Notes: generated by a model not told the origin, from the letters alone. 64,000 nt of DNA from Streptomyces sp. HUAS 15-9 (GCF_025642155.1 NZ_CP106798.1:4960001-5024000), one strand, 5' to 3'. Numbered from the stretch's first letter, positions 52,026 to 62,002 are shown. Numbers and translations: made by a program.

Positions 52026-54059
52026 ATGTCTGAGTTCGCGGGGGTCGACCCGCATCGGGTGCGTCTGCTGGCCAACAAGCTCAAGGATCTGGCGGACACG
52101 CTGGCACGTGAGGCGCCGAACATCCGGAAGCTGTTCGACGAGTGGGGCGGAACGCTCAACCAGGCTGCCCTTGCACGGCAGGTGACCCAGGTTCAGGACG
52201 ACGCGCGGGACATGGCCAAGCGGGCCGACGAGGCGCTGAACCTGCTGCACGGCCAGCGGTTCGTCGACCCGAACGACCCCCACAAGGACTTCATCAACAT
52301 CCCCTGGGACGTCTCGAAGATCAACACCACGTACGAGGCGCAGCAGGAGGCGCAGAACCTCAAACAGGCGATGGACGATCCGAAGGATCCGTCGTCGCGC
52401 GCGACGATCGCGGAGATCGCGCAGTCCCTGCAGGACCACAAGGACGACCCCGCTTATCTGAAGGCCTTCGCCGACGCGGGCGGGATCGCGGACGCGGCGC
52501 GGGTCGCCCAGGCGTTGCACCAGGAGGACGGCACCCACGACAACGTGGTGCTGAGCGACGACTCGACGAAGATCGTCGGACAGTTCGCCGACGGGGTCGA
52601 CCAGATCTTCAAGTACCAGCAAGGCACGAACCCGAAGATCCCGCCGAACGCGGACTACGAGAAGGCGCTGACGCAGCCACAGAGCGGCGACATGTGGTCG
52701 GTGGGGATGTTGTTCAAGTACGGCCCGAAGGGCGACGACTGGGACCCGACCGTGCTGTCGCACGTCGGCGGGGCCATGCTGGACTGGCGCAAGGCCCATG
52801 ACATGAGGCCCGGTTACTCCCCGGGCGGGATCGTCGGAATGGGCTATTCGCCCGAAGCGTACGTGGACCCGAAGAACGCCTGGTACGCGGGGCTCGGCCT
52901 CGCGCACAGCTACGTGGACGAGAACTCGCAGGACGCCCTCAGCCGGGTCAACGCCATCGACGCCAACGACCCCTCGCTCGCTCTGATGCAGCGCGTCAGC
53001 GAGAACGCCGACGCCGCACGCGGCCTCCTCACCGGGCCCGACGGCGCCAGCCACGCCAAGGAACTGGTCAACGACCACTGGGCCACCCCGGGCACCGGAC
53101 TCGACGACGCCAAGTGGCCCGCCGCGGTGATCACCGCGGCCACGAGCGACAGGTTGATAAACGGCAAGCAGTCGGCCGAGGCCGCGGTGAACGTCATCAA
53201 CGCCGGCGCGGCCAAGTACGCCGACGACAAGAACAAGAGCGACTACGAGAAGGAGCAGTACCCGGTCAACACGGAGATCGAGAAGTCGCTGGCCTTCGTG
53301 TTCTCCACGTACGTGTCGGACTTCGCGGACACCACCGGCATCGACCAGAAAGAGGCGTCCCTCAAGGGCGACGGCACGGTCATGGTGCCCCGGGCCACCA
53401 CGTTGGCGTTGCTCAGCGAGATCCTGGAGACCAAGGACAAGGACAACGTCGGCAACGTCATCCAGGCCATCAACGCCCAGATCAGCATGACCTCCCAACA
53501 GGGCATCGACGGGGCGAACGGCACATACATCAAGAAGCTCGCCGAACTGCGCGGCATGGTCTCCGCCGCGGGGCACGCCGTGGACATGGACGAGGCGGCG
53601 CTCGCCGACGCCGAGCACGCCAAGCAGCTCCTGTGGTTCAACATCGTCACCAGCGCGGCCGCATCCGTGCCGCTGCCGGGCGGCCCGGCGGCACTCGAAC
53701 TCACCGAGAAGTGGGCACAGGCGGCGATCTGGACGGGCATTCCCTACGGCGGCTCGCAGTTCCCGTCCGGAGCGCAGGCGCAGAAGGAGAGCGACTACCA
53801 GGGGTTGAAGTTCCGCGACTCGACGTCCATGGCCCTCCCGCTGATGGCGGGTCTCGCCCGGTCGGGGAAGCTCCAGGAGTGGCGCATCGAGCCGCCGCAG
53901 GGCCACCCGGAGTGGGCACAGGGCCACATCGTCATCAGAAACGACAGCGACCGCCAGGACTTCAACGCCTGGTGGCTCAGCACCCTGAAGCACAACGGTC
54001 GCACCGTCGAAGATTTCGACCAGGACATGAGGGAGGCGTTCAGCCTTGGAGTGGGTTAA
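52026..54059 (+). CDS. large T7SS-associated protein with WXG-like N-terminus (677 aa)
   Basis: The N-terminal helical hairpin is SEFAGVDPHRVRLLANKLKD with FDEWGGTLNQAALARQV, in which W-G-G is a WXG-like turn. HKDDPAYLKAFADAGG and a long helical body follow, with YTIKKLAELRGMV-type segments and an end in WRIEPPQGHPEWAQGH. No signal peptide or known catalytic motif. It is paralogous to the gene at 47433 and perhaps a T7SS substrate. Its TAA overlaps the TTG start of the lipoprotein gene, so they are coupled, and the C-terminal ~80 residues could interact with it. Confidence 0.68.
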   Translation: MSEFAGVDPHRVRLLANKLKDLADTLAREAPNIRKLFDEWGGTLNQAALARQVTQVQDDARDMAKRADEALNLLHGQRFVDPNDPHKDFINIPWDVSKINTTYEAQQEAQNLKQAMDDPKDPSSRATIAEIAQSLQDHKDDPAYLKAFADAGGIADAARVAQALHQEDGTHDNVVLSDDSTKIVGQFADGVDQIFKYQQGTNPKIPPNADYEKALTQPQSGDMWSVGMLFKYGPKGDDWDPTVLSHVGGAMLDWRKAHDMRPGYSPGGIVGMGYSPEAYVDPKNAWYAGLGLAHSYVDENSQDALSRVNAIDANDPSLALMQRVSENADAARGLLTGPDGASHAKELVNDHWATPGTGLDDAKWPAAVITAATSDRLINGKQSAEAAVNVINAGAAKYADDKNKSDYEKEQYPVNTEIEKSLAFVFSTYVSDFADTTGIDQKEASLKGDGTVMVPRATTLALLSEILETKDKDNVGNVIQAINAQISMTSQQGIDGANGTYIKKLAELRGMVSAAGHAVDMDEAALADAEHAKQLLWFNIVTSAAASVPLPGGPAALELTEKWAQAAIWTGIPYGGSQFPSGAQAQKESDYQGLKFRDSTSMALPLMAGLARSGKLQEWRIEPPQGHPEWAQGHIVIRNDSDRQDFNAWWLSTLKHNGRTVEDFDQDMREAFSLGVG

Positions 54060-55104
54060 GTCGGTACGCCGGTCTCGGTGGTTGGCGACCGGGGCGGCCT
54101 CGGCAGTGCTGCTCGGGCTCGCGGGATGCGGCGGGGGAGACGACGACTGGAAGGAGCCCGAGCAGGGGCAGGCGCTGGTCCTCCTCAGCACGGACTCCGA
54201 CACCGCGGCCGCCGCATACGACGGTTTCGGCGACATCCCCTCGGGTCTCGCCGTCGGCAAGGACAATCAGGTCTACGGGATGTTCGTCAACCTCGTACGT
54301 ATCGGGAAGGACCACAAGCTCAAGACCCTGCGACGGCACATCAACGGGCTGCACGGACTCGTCGCCCTGCCCGATGGCTCGTTGGCGGCCGGCGTCGACG
54401 GGCAGATCGTCAGGCTGAACGCGAACGGGCAGCAGGCAGGGGTCCTCGCGGGTGCCGAGGGTACGGGGCGCGAGGAAGGGCAGCCGGCCCCGAGCAGCGT
54501 CCCGGCGAAGGGGTACCATTTCGCCGACAAATATCCCGTTCCCTTCGCCGTACGGGCGGACGGCTCCGTCCTGATCACGGACGAGGACGTGATCTGGAGC
54601 CTCAAGGGCAACACCCTCAAGCGCCTTTACCAGATCCCAGCGGGCTCGTACCGGAGCGGAACGCGTCTGCTTCCGGGCCGAGAGGCGAGCGGGACCAATA
54701 GCGTCTACCTGGCCCTTCAGCAGACACTCGGCGGCATCCGGGCGATCGGCCCCGACGGCACGTCCCGAACCATCGCCCTGCCCAGGACCATCGCCGGAGT
54801 GACCGGCGATCCATCGGCACTGCATGTGGCCTGGATCACCGGCGACGGCGCGGACGGCCTCTACGTGAACGCCTACGGCACGTCCGCGTCGTATGTGCTT
54901 CATCTGGCCGGCGGCAAGGCCGAGGTGATCGTCGAAAGCCACGAAGAGAGCGGCGAACCGAACTCCGCCTGCAAACTGGGCCACCTGGTCGAAGCGAAAA
55001 AGCTGCCCTGCCCCATGCCCTACGCCCTGTCCTACTCCGCGTCCTCGGGAAGCCTCGTCATGGCCGGCAGTGCTTCGTACGTCCTGCGCATCCCCGTCAA
55101 GTAA
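54046..55104 (+). CDS. lipoprotein with beta-propeller-like repeats, copy A
   Basis: 352 residues: signal peptide and lipobox LAGC (~residues 25-28) then DDDWKEPEQGQALVLL and repeated short strands such as GLVALPDGSLAAGVDGQI, VRADGSVLITDED and GDGADGLYVNAYG, a pattern typical of NHL/beta-propeller proteins. The start is a TTG at 54046 that overlaps the upstream stop by 14 bp; no ATG/GTG suits. Paralogue of the next gene. It probably sits outside the membrane next to the secretion apparatus; role unknown. Confidence 0.72.
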   Translation: MEWVKSVRRSRWLATGAASAVLLGLAGCGGGDDDWKEPEQGQALVLLSTDSDTAAAAYDGFGDIPSGLAVGKDNQVYGMFVNLVRIGKDHKLKTLRRHINGLHGLVALPDGSLAAGVDGQIVRLNANGQQAGVLAGAEGTGREEGQPAPSSVPAKGYHFADKYPVPFAVRADGSVLITDEDVIWSLKGNTLKRLYQIPAGSYRSGTRLLPGREASGTNSVYLALQQTLGGIRAIGPDGTSRTIALPRTIAGVTGDPSALHVAWITGDGADGLYVNAYGTSASYVLHLAGGKAEVIVESHEESGEPNSACKLGHLVEAKKLPCPMPYALSYSASSGSLVMAGSASYVLRIPVK

Positions 55105-55126
55105 GCACCGAGGCAGAGGAATTCAC

Positions 55127-56242
55127 GTGGCCATACCCTATGACGACCGCCTTGAGGTCGTGAGGGCATCGCATGGCAGGAACCGCGCCCGCCGTGGACT
55201 GCTTCTCTCGGCCGCCGTCGGCCTGCTCGTCGGGGCCACCGCGTGCGATGGCGGTGACAGTGGTTGGAAGGCGCCGGGCAAGGGGCAGGCGGCGGTGCTG
55301 CTCGACCCCGGGCATTCCGGCGCTCTCGACCTCCAAGGCGGTGGCGAACTCGAGGGCTTGACCATTGCCGAGGATGGCACTGTCGATGTGCTGCGTAGCG
55401 GTATTCAGAAGATCAAGAGTGATCGCACGGTGGAATCGTTGCGACCCGAACTGACCAACGGCTCGTCCGGACTGGTCGCGTTGCCGGATGGCTCCCTGGT
55501 CTTCGGCAAGGACCACGCGGTCCACAAAGTCGACCGGAATCAGCAGGTCGGCATCCTGGCGGGAGTCCCCGGCAAGGAGCGGTCATCTACAGCGCAGGCC
55601 CCGAAGTCGGCCGTGGCTGCGGGATTCAGGTTCGGTGACTATGACGTCGCGCCCCTCGGTGTCCGTGCCGATGGCTCGCTGATCCTGCTCGACGGTGATG
55701 TGGTCTGGGCGCTGGCCAATGGCCGTCTCACTCGCGTGTATGAGGTCCCGGCAGCCGACCGCAAGGCCCGGGAATTGGACGGCTACCCCAAGGCCGCCGT
55801 CGATGGAAAGGGCACGGTCTACGTCACCAGCGGTCCGCGAGGCAGCTCGGCCAGATTCTCCAACATTGCGGACATCGTGGCCATCCGCACCGATGGGACC
55901 GCCGCCCCTGTCGCTGTGCCCCAATCAGTCGCTGGTGTCAAAGGAAAGCCAGGCGACCTGACAGTCAACTCCTTCACCGGGGATGGCGCCGACGGCATCT
56001 ATGTCAATGCCTACGGTGCTGACGGCGAGTACATCCTCCATCTGCATGCCGGACGCGCGGACCTGGTGGCACGTTCCCTGTTCAGGCAGCGGACATCGAA
56101 GTCGGCAGGCGTCTGTCCGTTGAAACGCGCGGTGGACGCCGAGAAGTTGACGTTCGATCTTGCCTATACGGTGGCGTACGGGGATGGCAAGCTAATTCTT
56201 GGCGGGAATACGGAGTATCTCCTCCAAATCGGCATCAAATAA
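55127..56242 (+). CDS. lipoprotein-like beta-propeller protein, copy B
   Basis: 371 residues from GTG 55127 (AGAGGA upstream). A long basic N-terminal stretch (RLEVVRASHGRNRARRG) precedes the hydrophobic signal and the Cys in VGATACDGG. The mature part mirrors copy A: SGWKAPGKGQAAVLL, GLVALPDGSLVFGKD, VRADGSLILLDGDV, GDGADGIYVNAYG. The tandem arrangement shows a local gene duplication followed by strong divergence. The basic extension is unusual for a lipoprotein signal. Confidence 0.72.
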   Translation: MAIPYDDRLEVVRASHGRNRARRGLLLSAAVGLLVGATACDGGDSGWKAPGKGQAAVLLDPGHSGALDLQGGGELEGLTIAEDGTVDVLRSGIQKIKSDRTVESLRPELTNGSSGLVALPDGSLVFGKDHAVHKVDRNQQVGILAGVPGKERSSTAQAPKSAVAAGFRFGDYDVAPLGVRADGSLILLDGDVVWALANGRLTRVYEVPAADRKARELDGYPKAAVDGKGTVYVTSGPRGSSARFSNIADIVAIRTDGTAAPVAVPQSVAGVKGKPGDLTVNSFTGDGADGIYVNAYGADGEYILHLHAGRADLVARSLFRQRTSKSAGVCPLKRAVDAEKLTFDLAYTVAYGDGKLILGGNTEYLLQIGIK

Positions 56243-56254
56243 CGGGGACAATCA

Positions 56255-56545
56255 ATGGGCATACCTGACGAGGACAAGCTCGGCTATCTCTGCCGCCAGG
56301 ACATGAACAAGATCGAGGCGTCCGTCTCGAACATCCGGGCCGCCATCAAGGCCGTCAACAACCTCATCGGCTGCGAGACCTGGGTCGGTTCCGCCGCTGA
56401 CAAGTGGGGCAATGACTTCCAGGGCCGCATGGGGGCCCTGGGTACGTTGTTCGACTCCTACCCTCCGGAGGAGCAGCGTCTGATCACCAAGGCCCAGAAG
56501 GACCAGGCGGACATGGACCGCAAGCGGACGGGTGGAGGAGCGTAG
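56255..56545 (+). CDS. WXG100-like protein of the T7SS locus
   Basis: 96 residues with two helices around CETWVGSAADKWGNDFQGRM; W-V-G is the WXG motif. Helix 1 is MNKIEASVSNIRAAIKAVNN and the C-terminal part RLITKAQKDQADMDRKR is charged. It follows the second lipoprotein by 12 bp and is a separate, non-identical member beside the duplicated pair at 49976 and 51490. Confidence 0.82.
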   Translation: MGIPDEDKLGYLCRQDMNKIEASVSNIRAAIKAVNNLIGCETWVGSAADKWGNDFQGRMGALGTLFDSYPPEEQRLITKAQKDQADMDRKRTGGGA

Positions 56546-56555
56546 GGTCGCCTGG

Positions 56556-57149
56556 CTAGTCCCGGCACGGGCCGTCCACGACAGAGCCCGTGCCGTCCGC
56601 AGTGTCCGGGACGGTGGCGCAGACCTGCTTGCCGCTGTCCGAGTCGGTGACGGTCACGTGTCCGTTCGTGTCGAAGGAGTCCGCCGCCTGCGCCTCGTAC
56701 ACGCCGTCGGAGGTCGTCACCGACGAGTCCAGCGTGACGTCGCGGGGCGAGGTGCTGCACGGCGAAGGAACGTACGTGGACGCGCCGCGCCCCGGTTCGC
56801 TCGGATAGAAGAAGGTCGGTTGCGGGGAGGTGGGGTCGCAGCTGCGGGCCGAGTCCAGTGCCTCGTCGATGATCTGGCGACCGGCCGCGTGGAGTCCGTC
56901 GCTCGTCTGCTGGTCCTGGAACGCTTCGCCCAGCAGTATGAATCCGCCCACGGCGCACATGGCCATGCCGAGCCCGAACAGCCAGTTGGTCAGGCGTTTG
57001 GCGTCGGGGTCCCTGCGTGACAGCGCGGCCGCCACGTCGGCCGTCAGGACGATCACCGCGCCGGCCCCGAGCAGGGCCCAGGCCGGCCCGGTCGAGATGG
57101 GCCCTACGTGCACATTGGGTGGCAACGGCTGAGCGACCAGCATGCACAC
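56556..57149 (-). CDS. two-TM membrane protein with extracytoplasmic C-terminus
   Basis: 197 residues: hydrophobic segments at about residues 23-42 (WALLGAGAVIVLTADVAAAL) and 57-75 (LFGLGMAMCAVGGFILLGEA), then a Ser/Thr/Asp-rich external domain with four Cys (SCDPT, SPCSTS, QVCATV, GPCRD). Start GTG 57149 or ATG 57143. It is co-directional with, and 66 bp downstream of, the full EccC gene and may be an accessory component of the secretion channel. Confidence 0.65.
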   Translation of the reverse strand: MCMLVAQPLPPNVHVGPISTGPAWALLGAGAVIVLTADVAAALSRRDPDAKRLTNWLFGLGMAMCAVGGFILLGEAFQDQQTSDGLHAAGRQIIDEALDSARSCDPTSPQPTFFYPSEPGRGASTYVPSPCSTSPRDVTLDSSVTTSDGVYEAQAADSFDTNGHVTVTDSDSGKQVCATVPDTADGTGSVVDGPCRD

Positions 57150-57215
57150 CGCCCCCGTTCGATGAGTAGTCCGTCACCCGGGCAAGTTGAGCCGCTTCCG
57201 GTCCCTGCTGCGCTC

Positions 57216-60200
57216 TCAGTCATTGATCACGGCCTGTACCTGCGTGACCGCACCCCCCTGGATCAGCACCCCCCGGCCTGCGGGGCCGGCCGAGGACGTG
57301 CGGGGGAGGCGGACGCCGAAGAGCTGTTCGCCGGCGTCCGGCGTGGGGGCGAGCAGGAGGCCGTGGCGGTTGCGCCGTGCCTCGACCACGAAGCCGCGGT
57401 ACTGGGAACCCAGGGCCTCGGCCGAACCCGCTGCGATGACCGCGTGGTCGCCGTCCAGCCCGCTGCGGACGACCTCCTCCAGACCCTCGGCCAGCGGGGT
57501 GTCGTAGAGCAGTTCCGCGTCGTCCACGAGGACCGCGTAGCGCTCGGTCGACACCGGCGACAGGAGTTCGGTGAGGTCGTGCTGGGTGGCGTCGCCGGTC
57601 AGGACGCCGAGGACGCCGGGTTCTCCTTCCAGTTCCTTCAGCGGGGAGCGCTTCGGGGTGATCAGCACCACGGGCAGGCCGGCCCGTGTCATCGAGCGTG
57701 CCATCGCGATCAGGGTGCTCGACCGGCCCGACTTCGGCGGTCCCGCGACGACGAAGCCCGGTCCGGCCTCGGACAAGTCGGCGCCGAGCGGGGCGAGTTC
57801 GTCGCCACCGACGCCGACGAGGGCCCACAGGTCCGACGCGGGCGCGAACTCTGGGTCCAGGGCGAGGGCTTCGCGGACCGTGCAGCGTACGGGCAGGGCG
57901 TCCACCCGCATCGGGCGGAGCGGGCGTGGGGGACGGGCGTGGAGCCGAGTGGCCTCCGTCGCGATCCGCTGCAGTGCCTCCACCTGCGCCTTGCCCGCCG
58001 GGTCGGCGGCGAGCAGGGCGAGCTGGCACTCCTGCACGCCGTCGTCGGTCAGGCGCAGGGCGCGTCCGGGCGGCATGTCCTTGGGTACGGAACGCGGGTT
58101 GATGCCGACCATGCCGTAGTCGTTGGGGTCGGTGAGCCGCAGGATGAGCCGTTCGCCGAAGGAGGTGGTCATGGCGCCGGACATGCCGGTGCGGTCGGTT
58201 GTCATCACCACGCGCAGGCCGACGGCCGGGCCCTCGCGGAACAGCCGGGTGATGGCTTCGATCAGCTTGCCGTAGTCGTAGCCCTCGAAGGTGGAGACGT
58301 AGCTCTCCCAGCCGTCGAGGAGGAGCACCATGTACGGCAGCCGGTCCTCACCCTGGGCCGATGCCCGCTGCTCCGCCACGCTGGAGACGCCGAGATGGGC
58401 CAAGAGCTGCTGGCGCCGGGTGATCTCGGCCTGGAGGCGGCCCAGCAGGCGGACGAGGCGCTCGGTCTCGTCGCGGGTGATGATGCCGCCGCAGTGCGGC
58501 AGTCGGGTCAGCGGCAGCAGGATGTTGGCACCGCAGTCGATGCCGTAGAGATGGACGTCGGCGGGGCTCGTGGTCGTGGCCAGGGAGGCCGCGATCGTGC
58601 GTAGTGCGGTGGAACGGCCGGAGCGGGGGCCGCCGATGATCAGCAGGTGCTCGCCGTCCACCAGGTCCAGGTTGAGCGGGGAGCGCGCCTGCCGGGACGG
58701 GACGTCGATGACGCCGAAGACCGCCGGGGCCACGTCGCCGTGTGCGGGGCGGGTCTCCTGGTGCAGGTCGGCGACCGTGACGTGTTCGGGCAGCGGGGGC
58801 AGCCACGGGCTGTGCGGCGCGCCGAAGCCCATGCGCTGCGATCCCTCGGCGATCGCGTCGACCAGCACCGCGAGGTCCGTGACCATGGTGCCGTCGTCCC
58901 CGTCGTCGGCCCGCCGGGGCAGCGGGCGGCCGATGGAGCCCCAGGGCAGCGGGAGGAGGCCGACGCTCGGCGCCGACGACGCACCGGGGCGTCGGCCACC
59001 GATGCGTGCCGACTGGACGGCCACCAGCGCGTTCGCACCGGACCGTACGTACATCCGGCCCGGAGTGGACTTCGAGATGCTCCCGGCGTCCGGGGCGTCG
59101 ATGACGTCCGCGGATTCGTCCCGGTTCGTCACGCGCAGCGCGATGCGCAGGTTGGTGTTGGCACGGATGTCCTGGCTGACGACGCCCGCGGGACGCTGCG
59201 TGGCGAGGATGAGGTGGACGCCCAGGGAGCGGCCACGGCGGGCGATGTCGACGAGACCGGCGACGAAGTCCGGCAGTTCGGCCACCAGCGAGGCGAACTC
59301 GTCGATGATGATGACCAGGCGCGGCATCGGCTCCAGCTCCGGCCGCAGCCGCCGGGTGTCGGCGTAGTCCTCGATGTCCTTCGCGCCCGCGTCCAGGAGG
59401 ATCTCCTCGCGCCGCCGCAGTTCGGCGGCGAGCGAGGCCAGGGCGCGCTCCGTCAGATGCGCGTCGAGGTCGCTGACCATGCCGACGGTGTGCGGCAACC
59501 GGGAGCAGTCCTGGAACGCGGCGCCGCCCTTGTAGTCGATCAGGACGAAGTTCAGGGCGTCGGGCCGGTTGTGGACGGCCAGCGAGGTGATGAGCGTCTG
59601 CAGCAGCTCGGACTTGCCGGCGCCGGTGGTACCGGCGACGAGCCCGTGCGGTCCGTCCAGCCGGAGGTCGAGGAAGAAGGTTCCCTCGGCGCCGACGCCG
59701 ACCGGGAAGCGGGTCGTGGCGCCCCCGGACCGCCAGATCCGCTCGATGTCGGCGCCCGTCGGATCGGGCATCTGCAGCAGGCTCAGCAGACGGGCCGCCG
59801 ACGGCAGCGCGCTGTCCGCGTCGTCGCGGCTGACATCGCGCACCGGCGCCAGCGAGCGTGCCAGCAACTCGCACCAGGCGTGGGGCACCTGGTCGGCCAG
59901 CACCTCGCCCAGGGCGTCCAGTCCCGCGCCGCGCAGCACCACGTGGTCCATCGAGCCCATCGGCCAGCAGATCGCCGCCCGGCACTCCTCGGGCAGCAGC
60001 CGCTCGTCCTCGTCGACGCACAGCGCGAACATCCCGTACAGCGGGCCCTCCTGGAGGAGCTGCGGGACGCCGGGCACGCGGCGCAGCAGCCGCGCACCGT
60101 CCAGGACGATCAGTACGTAGGGGTCGGGCCGCAGCCGGCCCGCCGCGCCCGCCGCGGCTGCCTCCTTGCGGCGGTTCAGTTCGTTGAGCAGCTCGGTGAC

Positions 60201-61652
60201 GCGCTTGCCGATGGTCTCGGCGTCCGAGCCGACGAGGGCGACGCAGTCCTGGCCGATCTGCGGTGCGGCGTGCGGCAGCCAGTGCACCCAGCCCCACGCG
60301 GCGTCGGCATCCGGGGCCGAGGAGAGCACGACCAGGGACAGATCGCGTGGACTGTGCAGGACGGCGGCCTGGGCGGCGAACCAGCGGGCGCCCGCCAAGG
60401 CCTGGGGCCGTGCTCCGGCCAGGCCGACCACGCCCAGCTCCGTGAACGGCAGGGGCACCGGAACATCCTGGACGGTCGGTGGCTCGGGGGGCCCGTCAGT
60501 TGCCTGTCCGGGGCCGGCGACGAGTTCGATGTTCGCCGGAAGATCCGTCACGCCGACGCGCAGGACGAGGGCGTCCGGGTCGGTGAGCCGGCGCTCCCAC
60601 AGGCGGCGCCGCGGTCCCGTCGCGAACAGCAGGAGGGAGGCGGCGTCCGGGTAGGCGGTGCGCCGCGCCCGCTGGTCTGCGGCGCTGAGGCTCGCCAACT
60701 CCTCTTCGTACTTGGCTTTCTGCGCCTTGTACTCCTTCACCGATGTGCGGTTCTTCTTCTTGCCCTCACGGTTCTGACTGACCCATTCGCCCGCCATCAT
60801 CACCGGACTCATCAGGCAGAACAGCAGCGTGTACACCTGCTTGGTCATGAGGTACATGACCACGCCGAAGATCAACGGTGTGACGGAGGCGATCAGTTGG
60901 AAGCGGTGGCGCTCGGCCTTGCGGGGCGGATCGGGAACCACCAGCCGCGCCCGCGGTGGCAGCGAGGACAGCCGGGGCGGACGGTTGTAGGCGAGCCCGC
61001 CCTCTCCCATCGGGGCCAGGTGCGCGTCGGGTTCCACCGGGTCGTCGAGGACCAGCAGGGAACCGCCGCAGCGCACGAGCGCGCCCAGCGGCCACTGGCG
61101 CTCCGCGGTGACGGGTTCGCCGTCGAGAAGCACCTCCGTGTCGGCCTGCCCCGGGGCCAGGGTGACCCGGCCGTCGACCGCGAGGCTCACGCGCAGCGCG
61201 TCCTGGGGAAGACGAGGGTCGGAGATGGCGATGGTGCAGGTCTGCGCCGAGCCGATCGTGGTTACACCCGCGGCCAGCCGGCCGACCCGGCCGGCGCCCG
61301 GTCCTCCGGTGACGCGCAGTTCGTAGCGCCCCGACGGCTCGCCCGCCCGCAGGAACGGACCCACGCTGTCGTCGACGGATATGCGCATGCCGTCGCGGAG
61401 TACATCGCTCGCGCGGGCGTCGGGGGCGCAGTACAGCCCATCGGCCCACAGATCGGGTGTGGTGGGCGCCGCCGTGCCGTCGAACCGCGGGTCGTACGAA
61501 ACCTGCGCCAACCTGGCAACGACGGGGGAGGCGGGAGCGGCCGTCGGCGCCAACGCCTTGGCCACCTCGGCAACACTCGCGTCCTCACTGAAGTCAAGAT
61601 TGACGTCCTGTGGATCCGTGCCTTGCCGGACCACCGTGACGGACACCCGCAT
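57216..61652 (-). CDS. eccC: full-length FHA-containing EccC/EssC-type type VII secretion ATPase
   Basis: 1478 residues. N-terminal ~85 residues are ubiquitin-like in pattern, then an FHA domain (~95-200: GRYELRVTGGPGAGRVG...VLLDGEPV). Two membrane helices lie near residues 255-285 (LIASVTPLIFGVVMYL). Three FtsK/SpoIIIE ATPases follow: GTTGAGKSELLQT (~671) with LVIIIDEFASL, GGPRSGRSTALRT (~1010) and GPPKSGRSSTLIA (~1307). Domain order and length match firmicute EssC (about 1480 aa), rather than mycobacterial EccC, which lacks FHA. It is the motor of a type VII secretion system. ATG 61652. Confidence 0.92.
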   Translation of the reverse strand: MRVSVTVVRQGTDPQDVNLDFSEDASVAEVAKALAPTAAPASPVVARLAQVSYDPRFDGTAAPTTPDLWADGLYCAPDARASDVLRDGMRISVDDSVGPFLRAGEPSGRYELRVTGGPGAGRVGRLAAGVTTIGSAQTCTIAISDPRLPQDALRVSLAVDGRVTLAPGQADTEVLLDGEPVTAERQWPLGALVRCGGSLLVLDDPVEPDAHLAPMGEGGLAYNRPPRLSSLPPRARLVVPDPPRKAERHRFQLIASVTPLIFGVVMYLMTKQVYTLLFCLMSPVMMAGEWVSQNREGKKKNRTSVKEYKAQKAKYEEELASLSAADQRARRTAYPDAASLLLFATGPRRRLWERRLTDPDALVLRVGVTDLPANIELVAGPGQATDGPPEPPTVQDVPVPLPFTELGVVGLAGARPQALAGARWFAAQAAVLHSPRDLSLVVLSSAPDADAAWGWVHWLPHAAPQIGQDCVALVGSDAETIGKRVTELLNELNRRKEAAAAGAAGRLRPDPYVLIVLDGARLLRRVPGVPQLLQEGPLYGMFALCVDEDERLLPEECRAAICWPMGSMDHVVLRGAGLDALGEVLADQVPHAWCELLARSLAPVRDVSRDDADSALPSAARLLSLLQMPDPTGADIERIWRSGGATTRFPVGVGAEGTFFLDLRLDGPHGLVAGTTGAGKSELLQTLITSLAVHNRPDALNFVLIDYKGGAAFQDCSRLPHTVGMVSDLDAHLTERALASLAAELRRREEILLDAGAKDIEDYADTRRLRPELEPMPRLVIIIDEFASLVAELPDFVAGLVDIARRGRSLGVHLILATQRPAGVVSQDIRANTNLRIALRVTNRDESADVIDAPDAGSISKSTPGRMYVRSGANALVAVQSARIGGRRPGASSAPSVGLLPLPWGSIGRPLPRRADDGDDGTMVTDLAVLVDAIAEGSQRMGFGAPHSPWLPPLPEHVTVADLHQETRPAHGDVAPAVFGVIDVPSRQARSPLNLDLVDGEHLLIIGGPRSGRSTALRTIAASLATTTSPADVHLYGIDCGANILLPLTRLPHCGGIITRDETERLVRLLGRLQAEITRRQQLLAHLGVSSVAEQRASAQGEDRLPYMVLLLDGWESYVSTFEGYDYGKLIEAITRLFREGPAVGLRVVMTTDRTGMSGAMTTSFGERLILRLTDPNDYGMVGINPRSVPKDMPPGRALRLTDDGVQECQLALLAADPAGKAQVEALQRIATEATRLHARPPRPLRPMRVDALPVRCTVREALALDPEFAPASDLWALVGVGGDELAPLGADLSEAGPGFVVAGPPKSGRSSTLIAMARSMTRAGLPVVLITPKRSPLKELEGEPGVLGVLTGDATQHDLTELLSPVSTERYAVLVDDAELLYDTPLAEGLEEVVRSGLDGDHAVIAAGSAEALGSQYRGFVVEARRNRHGLLLAPTPDAGEQLFGVRLPRTSSAGPAGRGVLIQGGAVTQVQAVIND

Positions 61653-61837
61653 CGACCGTGTTCCTTCCTGGGGACCCGTGGCACTGCCACGTTGACATGC
61701 CCGCACAGGCTATCCGTCTCAGCCGGGGGTCGCCTCGCGGGCCAGCGGCCTTCGAGGGTCGGCACTCCAACTTGCTTGGCCGCAGGGCTGCAACGAGGTG
61801 TTCGCCCTCTCGCAGCTTGATGCCGTGGCAGGCCCGT

Positions 61838-62002
61838 TCATGTGCCCAGAGCCGCCGGCCGTTCCTCGTCGCCGATGACGAACTCATCGAGATACGGCCC
61901 GAGCCGCCGCGCTATGGAGGGAGCCTCCCGCGCACACTCGCGCAGCCTTTCGGCCCGCTTCTTCAGTTCGGCGGCGGCGTCGCCGCCGTCCGTGGCTGCC
62001 AT
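61838..62002 (-). CDS. small charged helical protein
   Basis: 54 residues: DGGDAAAELKKRAERLRECA and AREAPSIARRLGPYLDEFVIG. Strongly helical with no membrane segment. ATG 62002 is preceded by GGGGGAGGG. It lies 185 bp upstream of eccC in the same direction and might be a small partner protein. The flanks (61653-61837, 62003-62148) show no further gene. Confidence 0.45.
   Translation of the reverse strand: MAATDGGDAAAELKKRAERLRECAREAPSIARRLGPYLDEFVIGDEERPAALGT

Noticed and set aside
58647..61820. 1057-codon plus-strand open frame opposite eccC
   Set aside because: Antisense shadow of the FHA/FtsK gene; no recognisable domain or start context.
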